A stretch of 30,813 nucleotides of DNA from JANMZR01 sp031383555 (GTDB taxonomy: Bacteria; Bacteroidota; Bacteroidia; Cytophagales; Spirosomataceae), in NCBI GenBank assembly GCA_031383555.1, contig JANMZR010000332.1:1-30813 (forward strand), read 5' to 3'. The position numbers were made by a program, and so were the translations under genes. A model generated the notes under the pieces. It ran no database searches, was not told where the DNA came from, and saw only the letters and a list, made by a program, of their open reading frames with translations. Positions 8,346 through 16,058 of the stretch are shown here, in pieces; the first letter of the stretch is position 1, and each line of letters begins with the position of its first letter.

Positions 8346-8712
8346 AAATTTTAATGCTATAAAATAAAAATAACCAACCCAATATGAGGCAAATACCACC
8401 AATTGGTGCAATGGCGCCAAATATTGTTAGGCCAGTAGCACAAATCAAATAAAGTGAGCCTGAAAAAATTATAGTGCCAACCAAAAATAAATTTCCAGCT
8501 ATTTTACTGAAATTATTTTTATATGCTAATGGTAATAAGCCAATTATTAAAATTGCAAAAGTACCATAAAACTGGTATTTAACAGCAGTTTCAAATGTAT
8601 CTAACCTGTTTGAGGCTAAAAGCATTGGCTTCAGTAGGTGGGCACCAAAAGCCCCAATTGCCACTGATAGGGCTCCTAAAATAGATCCAACCTTCAGAAA
8701 AAAATTATCCAT
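8338..8712 (-). CDS. DUF423 family inner-membrane protein (YgdD-like)
   Basis: A 124-residue polytopic protein with about four hydrophobic segments (near 7-27, 48-64, 72-90 and 96-118). Family signatures are visible: GAFGAH near the N-terminus, the ETAVKYQFYG stretch where the first loop meets helix 2, SGSLYL in helix 3, and APIGGICLILGW in helix 4. The molecular role of DUF423 proteins is not established. A candidate -7 box lies 32 bases upstream of the start. It is convergent with the kinase-like gene, with a 6-base gap. Confidence 0.88.
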   Translation of the reverse strand: MDNFFLKVGSILGALSVAIGAFGAHLLKPMLLASNRLDTFETAVKYQFYGTFAILIIGLLPLAYKNNFSKIAGNLFLVGTIIFSGSLYLICATGLTIFGAIAPIGGICLILGWLFLFYSIKIST

Positions 8713-8743
8713 TCAAAATTCTAATTTAAGATATAATTTACCT

Positions 8744-8751
8744 CAAAAATA
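8744..8751 (-). promoter_or_regulatory. Candidate -7 box for the DUF423 gene
   Basis: Plus-strand CAAAAATA is TATTTTTG on the minus strand, an exact TAnnTTTG match 32 bases upstream of ATG 8712. No clear -33 box is seen. Confidence 0.3.
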
Positions 8752-8758
8752 GTAATTT

Positions 8759-9055
8759 TTAAACAGTTTCCTTTTTATAGTTGACAGGGATAACAGTTTT
8801 ATTTAATAAATTAATACGAAGGCCATCGTCACTAATTTTAGATATAAAGTTTTTATTAACAATATAACTCTTATGCACTCTAGAAAACGAAGGGTTTGGT
8901 ATAAGAAATTGTTCAAATTTTTTCAAATTATAGCCAACTAATTTAGAAGTGCCATCTGAAAAATAAATGTAAGAATAATTTTTATGTGCCTCCAAATGCG
9001 TGATTTGATCAGGATTTGAGAGAAATTTGTACAGGCTGAAAGAGGGATTTTTCAT
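8759..9055 (-). CDS. Standalone LytTR DNA-binding protein
   Basis: A 98-residue protein made almost entirely of a LytTR domain, the beta-rich DNA-binding domain usually attached to a response-regulator receiver. Seen here: THLEAHKNYSYIYFSDGT (19-36) and the hallmark FSRVHKSYIVN (57-67). There is no receiver, membrane segment or sensor domain, so any signal must come from expression level or a partner protein. It is paralogous to the plus-strand LytTR gene at 9534, which has the same layout, and the two are divergent across a 478-base spacer. It is about the minimum size for a functional LytTR domain. Binding to the shared spacer, and hence auto- or cross-regulation, is inference. Confidence 0.85.
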   Translation of the reverse strand: MKNPSFSLYKFLSNPDQITHLEAHKNYSYIYFSDGTSKLVGYNLKKFEQFLIPNPSFSRVHKSYIVNKNFISKISDDGLRINLLNKTVIPVNYKKETV

Positions 9056-9533
9056 TTTATAAAGATTTAATTAAAAATGGAACTTAAAAGTATTTCTATA
9101 CACAGATATATTAATGAGCATATAAAGTGATAAACAATACTATTTAATATATTAACACAAATATAGTAAATATTATTTTATAAAATAAAGAAATATTTAT
9201 ATTTAAATTAAAGAATTTGTAAATGGTATGGATAGGATAAATGTTTCATCTAAAAACTAATACATGGTTAATTTTTAATCAAAGTAAATTTATGAAACTA
9301 TTTATATCTGTATTATAAATGAAGAGGTGATAAATGAGTTAAAACTCAAAAACCTGAAGTATATGTATATTTTTTAAAAATATTAAATAATTTAATAAAG
9401 AACCATAAATACTAAATCCATATAATAAAATTAGCAATGAACTAAATTTTTATTTTTAGGAAATAAATGAAACATTTTTTAGCAAAATAGAGTTATAAAT
9501 ATAATAATTTAAACATTTATTTATAAAATCTAT
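9056..9533. other. Long AT-rich spacer between divergent LytTR genes
   Basis: A 478-base region with no credible gene. It contains an 11-base inverted pair (AAATGTTTCAT at 9239-9249 and ATGAAACATTT at 9467-9477), a related ATGAAAC near 9290, a short palindrome TGAGTT-AA-AACTCA (9335-9348), and a possible minus-strand -7 box (CAAATATA, 9158-9165). It is long for this compact window and most likely regulatory. Confidence 0.6.
9239..9477. repeat. Separated 11-base inverted motif in the LytTR spacer
   Basis: AAATGTTTCAT (9239-9249) and its exact reverse complement ATGAAACATTT (9467-9477) flank the middle of the spacer, 217 bases apart. They could be paired operator half-sites. In DNA this AT-rich, chance is also possible. 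Confidence 0.35.
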
Positions 9534-9887
9534 ATGTTATCACAAACAAAAAAACATTATTTAAAGCAAGTTGTAAGTGAATTTTACATTGAAAAAATAA
9601 AGTATTTTGAGGCCGATATAAACTACACAATGCTTTATTTTCAAGATGGTACAGTTAAAAGGTCTGCTTATAGTTTGAAAAATTTTGAGGTTTTACTTCA
9701 ATCCAACAAGTTATTTGTTAGAATTCATAAATCTTATATAATAAATACCGATCACATTGCAAAAGTTGATATGGAAAAGGGCAAAGTTATGATGGAATTG
9801 AATGCAATTTTACCAATAAGCCGCAGAAGATTAGTTGAATTCAATAAATCAAATATATTTTTGAATTTGGGTAAGAAAATTGCTTAA
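9534..9887 (+). CDS. Standalone LytTR DNA-binding protein (second copy)
   Basis: A 117-residue LytTR-domain protein. The domain spans about residues 18-112, with IKYFEADINYTMLYFQDGT (22-40) and the signature FVRIHKSYIIN (61-71). A 17-residue N-terminal tail and a C-terminal extension surround it, with no receiver or sensor domain. It shares domain order and many residues with the minus-strand copy at 8759-9055, suggesting an old inverted duplication. ATG 9534 is the first start in frame. Its stop lies 13 bases from the end of hldA, with a 6-bp hairpin over the junction. Target genes are unknown; the shared upstream spacer is the obvious candidate. Confidence 0.87.
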   Translation: MLSQTKKHYLKQVVSEFYIEKIKYFEADINYTMLYFQDGTVKRSAYSLKNFEVLLQSNKLFVRIHKSYIINTDHIAKVDMEKGKVMMELNAILPISRRRLVEFNKSNIFLNLGKKIA

Positions 9888-9898
9888 TAGCCAAGCAA
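9880..9898. repeat. Hairpin across convergent gene ends
   Basis: TTGCTT (9880-9885) pairs with AAGCAA (9893-9898) around a 7-base loop. It covers the stop of the second LytTR gene and abuts the end of hldA at 9901. No U-tract follows. Confidence 0.3.
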
Positions 9899-9900
9899 AC

Positions 9901-10884
9901 TTAAACAGATAATTTATTAATAGCCTCTTTGAATAAAGTGGTCTTGTCAACAGGTACTACGCCCACTTTTTCACAAACTAAGCCACCGCCTAAATTGGCT
10001 AAGTTTGCTGTAATATATGCTGGTAAACCTAATGCAATGCAGCAAGCGGCTATGCTTATTACAGTGTCGCCTGCACCTGATACATCGACGATATTTCTTT
10101 CAAATGCTGGAAAATGCAATTTTTCATTATTATAATCGATGTAAACGCCTTTTTCGGACAGCGTTAAGAAAGCGCCTTTTATGTTAAGTTTCTTTATTAA
10201 TAGATGTATGGCTTGTTCAATTTCAAGATGATTTTTTGAGTCAAATTGTATTCCTAAACCATCCTTTATTTCCTTCAAGTTAGGCTTGAAAAGTGTTGCT
10301 TTTTTATAGTCCAAAAAATTTCTTTTCTTTGGGTCTACAACAATTGGGATATTTTTCTGAATTGCGAATTCCGTAATTTCTTCAATTAACTCCTTGCTAA
10401 TGACCCCCTTATCATAGTCTTGAAATATTATTACATCTATTTCAGGTATTAATTTTTTAATTGTTTCTATCAGTTTTATTCTATCAATTGCTGAAATATT
10501 TTGATCAATTTCAGTATCTATTCTTGCTACATGTTTATCATTTGCAATAATACGCTCTTTTACGGTGGTAATTCTATCTTTAGATTGTAATATTCCATCA
10601 GCATTAAGACCATTTTGTTCAAATATAGATAAAATTTCATTGCCCATTGTATCCATTCCCAGTACAGAGCAGATAATTGGAGTAGCACCTAAAGCCTTGA
10701 TATTGAGCACTACATTGCCTGCTCCACCCAGTCTTACCTCTCTTTTTTTTACATTCACCACAGGTACTGGTGCTTCTGGCGACATCCGTTCAATTGTTCC
10801 CCAAACATAAGAGTCAACCATCAAATCACCAATAATGAGAACTTTAAGGTTGTTGAAAGCCTGGAAAATTTGATCAAAATTCAT
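9901..10884 (-). CDS. hldA: D-glycero-beta-D-manno-heptose-7-phosphate kinase
   Basis: Phosphorylates heptose-7-phosphate at C1 in the ADP-heptose pathway that supplies LPS core or other surface glycans. The 327-residue protein is a PfkB/ribokinase-fold kinase matching the first domain of HldE/RfaE: GDLMVDSYVWG (19-29), RMSPEAPVPV (33-42), RLGGAGNVVLN (51-61), QDYDKG (155-160), KPN (200-202) and DVSGAGDT (267-274), with Asp273 as catalytic base. The cytidylyltransferase half of bifunctional HldE is absent, so a separate nucleotidyltransferase is expected elsewhere. It has its own -7 box and lies behind the aspartate aminotransferase terminator, so it is transcribed separately. Another sugar kinase specificity is possible but less likely given the RMSPEAPVPV motif. 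Confidence 0.88.
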   Translation of the reverse strand: MNFDQIFQAFNNLKVLIIGDLMVDSYVWGTIERMSPEAPVPVVNVKKREVRLGGAGNVVLNIKALGATPIICSVLGMDTMGNEILSIFEQNGLNADGILQSKDRITTVKERIIANDKHVARIDTEIDQNISAIDRIKLIETIKKLIPEIDVIIFQDYDKGVISKELIEEITEFAIQKNIPIVVDPKKRNFLDYKKATLFKPNLKEIKDGLGIQFDSKNHLEIEQAIHLLIKKLNIKGAFLTLSEKGVYIDYNNEKLHFPAFERNIVDVSGAGDTVISIAACCIALGLPAYITANLANLGGGLVCEKVGVVPVDKTTLFKEAINKLSV

Positions 10885-10919
10885 GAAAAATATAGCTGTT
10901 GGTTTAAATTTAATAACTG

Positions 10920-10927
10920 CAAATTTA
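10920..10927 (-). promoter_or_regulatory. Candidate -7 box for hldA
   Basis: Plus-strand CAAATTTA is TAAATTTG on the minus strand, matching TAnnTTTG, 36 bases upstream of ATG 10884. The predicted start point lies just inside the end of the upstream terminator region, as expected for an independent unit. Confidence 0.35.
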
Positions 10928-10956
10928 CAAAATCCAATACTAATAATTATTTATAA

Positions 10957-10992
10957 AAAAAGTCCTTGAAATTTGCAAATCAAGGACTTTTT
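10957..10992 (-). terminator. Intrinsic terminator of the aspartate aminotransferase gene
   Basis: AAAAAGTCCTTGA (10957-10969) pairs perfectly over 13 bp with TCAAGGACTTTTT (10980-10992) around a 10-base loop. On the minus strand a run of seven T follows. It sits 18 bases after the aminotransferase stop and before hldA. Confidence 0.92.
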
Positions 10993-11010
10993 CAAATATC
11001 CGAATTCAAA

Positions 11011-12219
11011 TTAATTCAATTTAGCACAAGCTTCCTTTACTCTACTAATTGCCTCAATAAGAGACTCATCTGAAGCGGCATAGCTTAGTCTGATACAATT
11101 TGGCTCACCAAAAGCTTCACCTGTTACCAATGAAACATAAACTGTATTCAACAAATACATGCATAAATCTTCAGCATTATTTATAATATAATCACCGTAA
11201 GATTTTCCGAAATATGCACTTATATCAGGAAATACATAAAAAGCTCCATCAGGTGTTGGACAGTTGAAGCCTGGTATTTCATTTACCAGTTTTACCACTA
11301 AATCTCTCCTTCTTTTATAAGCCTCTGCCATTTTATGGGTTGGGCCAAGGTCAGATGTTATGGCTACAGTTGCGGCTTTCATTGCTATTGAATTGGCACC
11401 AGAGGTAATCTGACCTTGGAGTTTATCCATAGCATCGGCTATCCATTTTACTGATGCAGTATAACCAAGCCTCCATCCGGTCATCGCAAAGCCTTTCGAA
11501 AAGCCATTGATAGTTATTACCTGATCTTTCACTTCTGGAATGGAACCGATCGAAAAGAATTTTTTATTCCCAAAAGTAATGTATTCATATATTTCATCAG
11601 CCAATACAAAAATGTGGGGATACTGTGCCACTACGGCTGCAATTTCCCTTAACTCCTCTTCCGAAAACATACCACCTGTAGGGTTGGATGGGCTCGAAAA
11701 CATAATCACTTTTGTTTTTGGAGTGATGGCCGCTTTTAATTGATCAATTGTTGCAATAAAATTATTTTCTAACTTTCCTTGAATCAAAACCGCTTTTCCT
11801 TCTGCCAATTTTACCAATTCCGAATACGAAACCCAGTAGGGAGAATAAATAATAACCTCATCACCAGGGTTAACAAGGCACATAAGCGCATTTGCCAGTG
11901 ATTGTTTTGCTCCAGTTGATACTATTATATTTTCAGCCTGCCAGTCTATATTATTATCTCTTTTTAGTTTTTCAGCTATGGCTTTTCTTAACTCAGGAAA
12001 GCCGGGCACTGGTGCATAAAATGAAAAATTGTCGTCAATTGCCTTTTTAGCCGCCTCTTTTATATGGTCAGGTGTAGGAAAATCTGGCTCGCCAATGGAA
12101 AGGTTAATTACCTTATGGCCTTGGGCTGTAATTTCTCTTGCTTTTTTTGTCATTGCTAAAGTTTGTGATTCAGCTAATAAATTGATTCTGTCTGATAATA
12201 ATTCGGTATGATTTGACAT
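11011..12219 (-). CDS. aspC: Aspartate aminotransferase-type class I aminotransferase
   Basis: Interconverts aspartate plus 2-oxoglutarate with oxaloacetate plus glutamate. A 402-residue fold-type I PLP enzyme of the I-gamma (Thermus/Bacillus-like) group. Visible motifs: INLSIGEPDFPTP (38-50), substrate-binding SSPSNPTG (175-182), ADEIYE (207-212) with Asp208, GFSKGFAMTGWRLGY (239-253) with PLP-lysine Lys242, and Arg377 in CIRLSYA for the alpha-carboxylate. All are intact and length is standard. It is followed by a strong terminator and preceded by a 305-base spacer, so it stands alone. A broader or prephenate/aromatic specificity cannot be excluded from sequence. Confidence 0.92.
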   Translation of the reverse strand: MSNHTELLSDRINLLAESQTLAMTKKAREITAQGHKVINLSIGEPDFPTPDHIKEAAKKAIDDNFSFYAPVPGFPELRKAIAEKLKRDNNIDWQAENIIVSTGAKQSLANALMCLVNPGDEVIIYSPYWVSYSELVKLAEGKAVLIQGKLENNFIATIDQLKAAITPKTKVIMFSSPSNPTGGMFSEEELREIAAVVAQYPHIFVLADEIYEYITFGNKKFFSIGSIPEVKDQVITINGFSKGFAMTGWRLGYTASVKWIADAMDKLQGQITSGANSIAMKAATVAITSDLGPTHKMAEAYKRRRDLVVKLVNEIPGFNCPTPDGAFYVFPDISAYFGKSYGDYIINNAEDLCMYLLNTVYVSLVTGEAFGEPNCIRLSYAASDESLIEAISRVKEACAKLN

Positions 12220-12524
12220 AATATTTGTTAAATTTTTAATATCGCTAAAATAAGTACATTACTTATGAAAATTGGCTAAATGGTTAGAAGGATATAAATT
12301 TAAAACCAAAGATTTATTTGCAATATTTCGATATGATATATTTAACACAAAATTACTAAAGCTTGATACAATTGAAAAGAAAAATGCGAATTAAAAAATG
12401 ATTGAGTTGAATATTTGTAATAATTACAAAAATATTATCGTTTTAATGAAAATATTATAATTGATTTTACAGTTTTTTTTCATAATTTTTCTAAGATTAC
12501 AATCAGAAAATTTCATTACTCGAT
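12220..12524. other. Spacer upstream of aspC
   Basis: A 305-base AT-rich region between two minus-strand genes, without a credible gene. Two plus-strand CAAAnnTA motifs (12348-12355 and 12427-12434) read as minus-strand -7 boxes for aspC, without convincing -33 boxes. A perfect palindrome at 12414-12430 overlaps the second. I see no terminator for the MaoC-like gene. Confidence 0.5.
12414..12430. promoter_or_regulatory. Perfect palindrome, possible operator
   Basis: TTTGTAAT (12414-12421), one base, then ATTACAAA (12423-12430): an 8+1+8 perfect inverted repeat. It overlaps a possible minus-strand -7 box, as a repressor site for aspC would. It is AT-rich, so chance is not excluded. Confidence 0.35.
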
Positions 12525-12983
12525 TTATTCATAAATCACACTAATCAACTCTGCATAGCAAGCTGGTTTTTCTTGGCCATCAATCGTATAGGTACAGGCC
12601 ATTATTATTTTGGCACCGTTAGGTTCCATAGCCTCAAAGTCAATTAGTTTTGCTTCCATTCGCAATTTGGAATTAACGGGCACCGGACTCATAAACCTTA
12701 CTTTATTAGAGCCATAATTGAGCCCCATTTTAGCAGATTTCACTGTAAATAACTCAGCCAACAGTTTTGGAGAAAAGGAAAGATTTAAAAATCCATGGGC
12801 TACGGTAGTTTTAAAAGGTGAATACATTTTGGCCATATCTTCATTAATATGTATCCATTGATGGTCACCTGTTGCATCAGCAAATTTATTTATCATATCT
12901 TGAGTAACTGTATACCAATCAGTTACGCCAATTTCTTTGCCTAAATATTCTTTTAGGCCTCCAAGATTTTCAAGTTTTAGCAT
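12525..12983 (-). CDS. MaoC-like (R)-enoyl-CoA hydratase / NodN-like protein
   Basis: A 152-residue single hot-dog domain of the MaoC/NodN group, which hydrates trans-2-enoyl-CoA to (R)-3-hydroxyacyl-CoA. The catalytic stretch is KFADATGDHQWIHINED (33-49), with Asp40 and His45 in the hydratase-2 spacing, followed by AHGFL (62-66), the conserved segment of the NodN subgroup. Start and length fit the family. It is the third gene of a tight minus-strand run: PAP2, a 34-base gap, the small HExxH protein, a 21-base gap, then this gene. A role in lipid metabolism fits the PAP2 neighbour, but the CoA substrate is unknown. Confidence 0.9.
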   Translation of the reverse strand: MLKLENLGGLKEYLGKEIGVTDWYTVTQDMINKFADATGDHQWIHINEDMAKMYSPFKTTVAHGFLNLSFSPKLLAELFTVKSAKMGLNYGSNKVRFMSPVPVNSKLRMEAKLIDFEAMEPNGAKIIMACTYTIDGQEKPACYAELISVIYE

Positions 12984-13004
12984 TGTTTTTACGATTTAAA
13001 TTGA

Positions 13005-13343
13005 TTAAGTTTTTGTGATATATTTCAGAAAAGCCCAAAAGGGTCTATTTTTCAAGTAATTTAAATTCTCATCATTTCTATAAGCTTCTCTTTCAAAACA
13101 AATAGCCATATAGGCTTTATAATGATCTTTATATTTCACAAATCCGACCAAATAGTCAATAAAATAAAATATATAAAAAGGAATAATAAACAATTCCAGC
13201 TGTTGCCTATGGTGAATAAGCTCATGGTTTATTAGTACATTTGACCGTATTTTGTTTTTAGTAAAAATAAACGGAAATAACGCCAAACCATTCACATTTA
13301 ATCGACTAATTTTTATGATGATATAAGGCTTTGGCAACTTCAA
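13005..13343 (-). CDS. Small HExxH protein, putative zinc metallopeptidase-like
   Basis: A 112-residue protein I cannot name. It contains HELIH (40-44) inside INHELIHHRQQLEL, a gluzincin-type HExxH zinc motif, followed by a hydrophobic stretch (about 51-70) and FEREAYRN (83-90), whose Glu84 or Glu86 could be the third zinc ligand. The order HExxH, hydrophobic segment, ExxxY resembles a minimal metallopeptidase core, but the chain is far shorter than usual peptidase families and has no signal peptide. It may be membrane-associated. It lies between PAP2 and the MaoC-like gene with gaps of 34 and 21 bases, so co-expression with envelope or lipid genes is likely. Peptidase activity is inference. 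Confidence 0.75.
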   Translation of the reverse strand: MKLPKPYIIIKISRLNVNGLALFPFIFTKNKIRSNVLINHELIHHRQQLELFIIPFYIFYFIDYLVGFVKYKDHYKAYMAICFEREAYRNDENLNYLKNRPFWAFLKYITKT

Positions 13344-13377
13344 AGTAAACTTGTTTTGAAAAAAATTTGAAATTCAG

Positions 13378-14226
13378 CTATTTAACTGCAAAAGCTAAAC
13401 TAAAGCCGGCCCCTTTTGGCAAATATACTGGCATTATAGCAAGGTTTTTATTTTTATATATTTTCTTTTGAGCCCAAGGTAAAAGCTTATAAGCCAACTT
13501 AGTAGATAGCATCCCAATACCTGCACCGGCTACCACATCTGACACCCAATGTCTATTGTTGACCATTCTAAAAGCTCCAACGGTAGCTCCTATTCCATAT
13601 CCAGCAATGCTATACAAAATACTGTTTTGCCCATATTCTTCATGCATAATTTGTGCACCCGTAAAAGCAATTGCAGTATGGCCTGATGGAAATGCATCAT
13701 TAGTAGAATTATCGGGTCTTTTTATTTTAGTAGTGTATTTTAATCCGTAGACCAAGCCCAACGATATTCCATTGGCCATGGTGGCTAATAATAGTCGGTC
13801 TTTAAAGTTGTGCTTGGCTTTTACTCCAACAAAGTTGAGGCCAAATACCAGCGCATTCGGTGTTAAAGCAAGATAATCATCAATTTGGGTAGTTCTTCCT
13901 TTTATAACATTGCTATGCCAATCTGTTTGTGCTCTTTTTATACTACTGCTAATTAATAACATACCTGCTCCGGTTACTAATATGGGAGTTTTAAAATCGA
14001 CTGGATTAGTTATATTTCGCATTTTTACAAACATATCAGTAGTTATTGGAGTAATTAAAATTCCACCTCCAATTAAATAAATAGGCTTTTTAACCGAATC
14101 AGTACTAACTGGCTGAGTGTTCATTACAAAATTTGTATTTTTTGCTGATAAATTTTCAAAACTGAGGACTATAACTGTGATGAAGATTAAAATATAATTT
14201 CTCATTAATTTTTTATGGCAAAACAT
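13378..14226 (-). CDS. PAP2-family phosphatase (membrane lipid phosphatase)
   Basis: A 282-residue PAP2 (type 2 phosphatidic acid phosphatase) protein, expected to dephosphorylate lipid phosphates such as phosphatidate, undecaprenyl-PP or lipid A at the envelope. The three catalytic motifs are intact: Lys163 and Arg170-Pro171 (K-x6-RP), PSGH (180-183), and Arg220, His226 and Asp230 (R-x5-H-x3-D). A signal peptide precedes them. ATG 14226 adds seven residues (MFCHKKL); ATG 14205, giving MRNYILIFITVIVLSF, is at least as plausible a start. Few helices cross the membrane compared with classical PAP2 enzymes. It is first in a probable operon with the small HExxH and MaoC-like genes. Confidence 0.9.
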   Translation of the reverse strand: MFCHKKLMRNYILIFITVIVLSFENLSAKNTNFVMNTQPVSTDSVKKPIYLIGGGILITPITTDMFVKMRNITNPVDFKTPILVTGAGMLLISSSIKRAQTDWHSNVIKGRTTQIDDYLALTPNALVFGLNFVGVKAKHNFKDRLLLATMANGISLGLVYGLKYTTKIKRPDNSTNDAFPSGHTAIAFTGAQIMHEEYGQNSILYSIAGYGIGATVGAFRMVNNRHWVSDVVAGAGIGMLSTKLAYKLLPWAQKKIYKNKNLAIMPVYLPKGAGFSLAFAVK

Positions 14227-14555
14227 GCCTAATTTAAAATAGATATAAAGTACTCTAAGGTCAAAAAAACAAAAAAAGCGATAAATTGTTATTAACGTTA
14301 AAAAGAATATTAAGTCTTATTGAATAAATACTTTATTTAATTTGGATTAAAAAAAAATTACAAAAATAAAGCCAAATACAAAATTGCTTTAAAAATAAGA
14401 CAAAATCAATATTTAAGAAAAATAGAAAGCCATTTATCACTATTATCATGGATTTGAACACTTAAACAATTATTATTGTGTTAGGAATATTATTTTTTAG
14501 AACCATTAAACCTTATTAGCATTAATTTTAATCAAAAACATATATTTTAAAAAAA
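14227..14555. other. Divergent spacer between PAP2 and the M16 pair
   Basis: A 329-base, very AT-rich region with no credible gene. A minus-strand -7 box (CAAAAATA on plus, 14361-14368) could serve PAP2, and a near-match (TAATTTTA, 14523-14530) could serve the M16 genes. I see no other clear structure. Confidence 0.45.
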
Positions 14556-15989
14556 ATGAAAAAAATCGCAATTTTATTTATTGTTTTCCATTGGGTTAAA
14601 TTTGGGAATATTGCCCAAAAAAGTCCAAATTCAAAGTCAAAGGCAGCTAAAACCTACAGGAAAAGTAGCCCTAGGCCTAATGTGGAGCATTCCTATAATT
14701 ATGTTTCAAAGCCTTCAAAAATAAAATTTGTTGAATATGATTTGCCAAACGGATTGCATGTGATTTTACATCAAGATAATTCTACGCCCTTGGTCGCTAC
14801 CACAATTATGTACCATGTTGGGTCAAAAAATGAAAAGCCAGGTCGATCTGGTTTTGCGCATTTTTTCGAACATTTACTTTTTGAAGGCTCAGAAAATATA
14901 AAAAGAGGCGAATATTCTAAAATAGTAAAAGCAAATGGAGGTAAATTAAACGCAAATACATCTCTTGACCGCACCTTTTATTATGAAATATTGCCGTCAA
15001 ACAAACTTGAACTGGGTCTTTATTTGGAATCGGAGCGGCTTTTACATGCCAAAATAGACGATGAAGGTGTAAAAACTGAAAGAGAAGTAGTAAAAGAGGA
15101 GAAACGACAACGAATAGACAATCAACCTTATGGTACATTTTTAACAGAAATGTTGAGCCATTCTTACAAAGTTCATCCTTACAAAATTCCTCCAATTGGT
15201 ACCATGGAAGACCTTAATGCGGCCAATATAAATGAGTTTGTTGACTTTTACCATGACTATTACGTTCCAGAAAACGCCATTTTATCGATAGCTGGTGATA
15301 TTCAAATACTAGAAACTAAAAAATTGATAAATAAATATTTCAGCGAAATACCCCGAGGAAATAAAGAAATTTATAGGCCAACAATTGTAGAACCAACACA
15401 AACGGCCGAAGTTCGTGATATTATTTACGATAATATTCAGTTACCAGCAGTAATGATGGGTTTCCATGTGCCTGAGCAAGGAAGCCCTGATTATTATCCA
15501 TTGAATATGTTAAATACACTTTTAGCAGGTGGAAGCAGCTCAAGATTTAACAAGGAGCTTGTTGATAAACAACAAAAAGCGGTTGCAACTGGCGCTATTC
15601 CGCTCACCGTTGAAGACCCCGGTTTGGTTATATGTTATGGAATTGGCAATATGGGTGTTAAAGCCGAAGATTTAGAAAAAGCTATTGACGTTGAGATTGA
15701 AAGGGTGAAAGCTGAAGAAATATCTGACCAAGAGTATCAAAAATTATTGAATCAGACGGAGTCGGAATTTGTAAATGCCAATTCAACTGTAGCTGGAATT
15801 GCAGAAAGTTTGGCTAACTATAAAATGTATTTTGGCAACGCCAACTTAATAAATACAGAAATTGAAAAGTTTAATAAAGTTACAAAAGCTGACATAAAGA
15901 GAGTAGCCAACAAATATTTAACTAGACAAAATCGAGTGACATTGTATTATTTGCCAAAATCAATGGAGCCGAAAAAAGAGGTGAAATAA
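14556..15989 (+). CDS. M16 zinc peptidase, catalytic subunit
   Basis: A 477-residue exported insulinase/pitrilysin-family peptidase, the catalytic half of a two-subunit enzyme. The signal peptide is roughly MKKIAILFIVFHWVKFGNIA. A Lys/Ser-rich linker follows, then the M16 domain from about 56. The inverted zinc motif is GFAHFFEHLLFEG (99-111), with His102, Glu105 and His106. The third zinc ligand falls in the glutamate-rich EREVVKEEKR stretch (175-184). The C-terminal M16 half contains GGSSSRFNKEL but no second zinc site, as expected. A partner lacking the zinc motif follows 69 bases later on the same strand. The pair should act in the periplasm or at the cell surface on small peptides or signal sequences. 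Confidence 0.93.
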   Translation: MKKIAILFIVFHWVKFGNIAQKSPNSKSKAAKTYRKSSPRPNVEHSYNYVSKPSKIKFVEYDLPNGLHVILHQDNSTPLVATTIMYHVGSKNEKPGRSGFAHFFEHLLFEGSENIKRGEYSKIVKANGGKLNANTSLDRTFYYEILPSNKLELGLYLESERLLHAKIDDEGVKTEREVVKEEKRQRIDNQPYGTFLTEMLSHSYKVHPYKIPPIGTMEDLNAANINEFVDFYHDYYVPENAILSIAGDIQILETKKLINKYFSEIPRGNKEIYRPTIVEPTQTAEVRDIIYDNIQLPAVMMGFHVPEQGSPDYYPLNMLNTLLAGGSSSRFNKELVDKQQKAVATGAIPLTVEDPGLVICYGIGNMGVKAEDLEKAIDVEIERVKAEEISDQEYQKLLNQTESEFVNANSTVAGIAESLANYKMYFGNANLINTEIEKFNKVTKADIKRVANKYLTRQNRVTLYYLPKSMEPKKEVK

Positions 15990-16058
15990 TTCATTATTAA
16001 GCCTATTTGCCTTTTTAAAAAATCAAAAATTCAATTTTCAAAAATATTCGTAAATAAA

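Noticed and set aside
9056..9533. CRISPR array or tandem repeat in the long AT-rich spacer
   Set aside because: The repeated motifs are only about 7-11 bases, irregularly spaced and mostly inverted; there are no repeat-spacer units or cas genes.
14771..15195. Overlapping minus-strand open frames inside the first M16 gene
   Set aside because: They are antisense shadows of conserved M16 codons, with Leu/Phe-rich nonsense translations and no promoter or family match.
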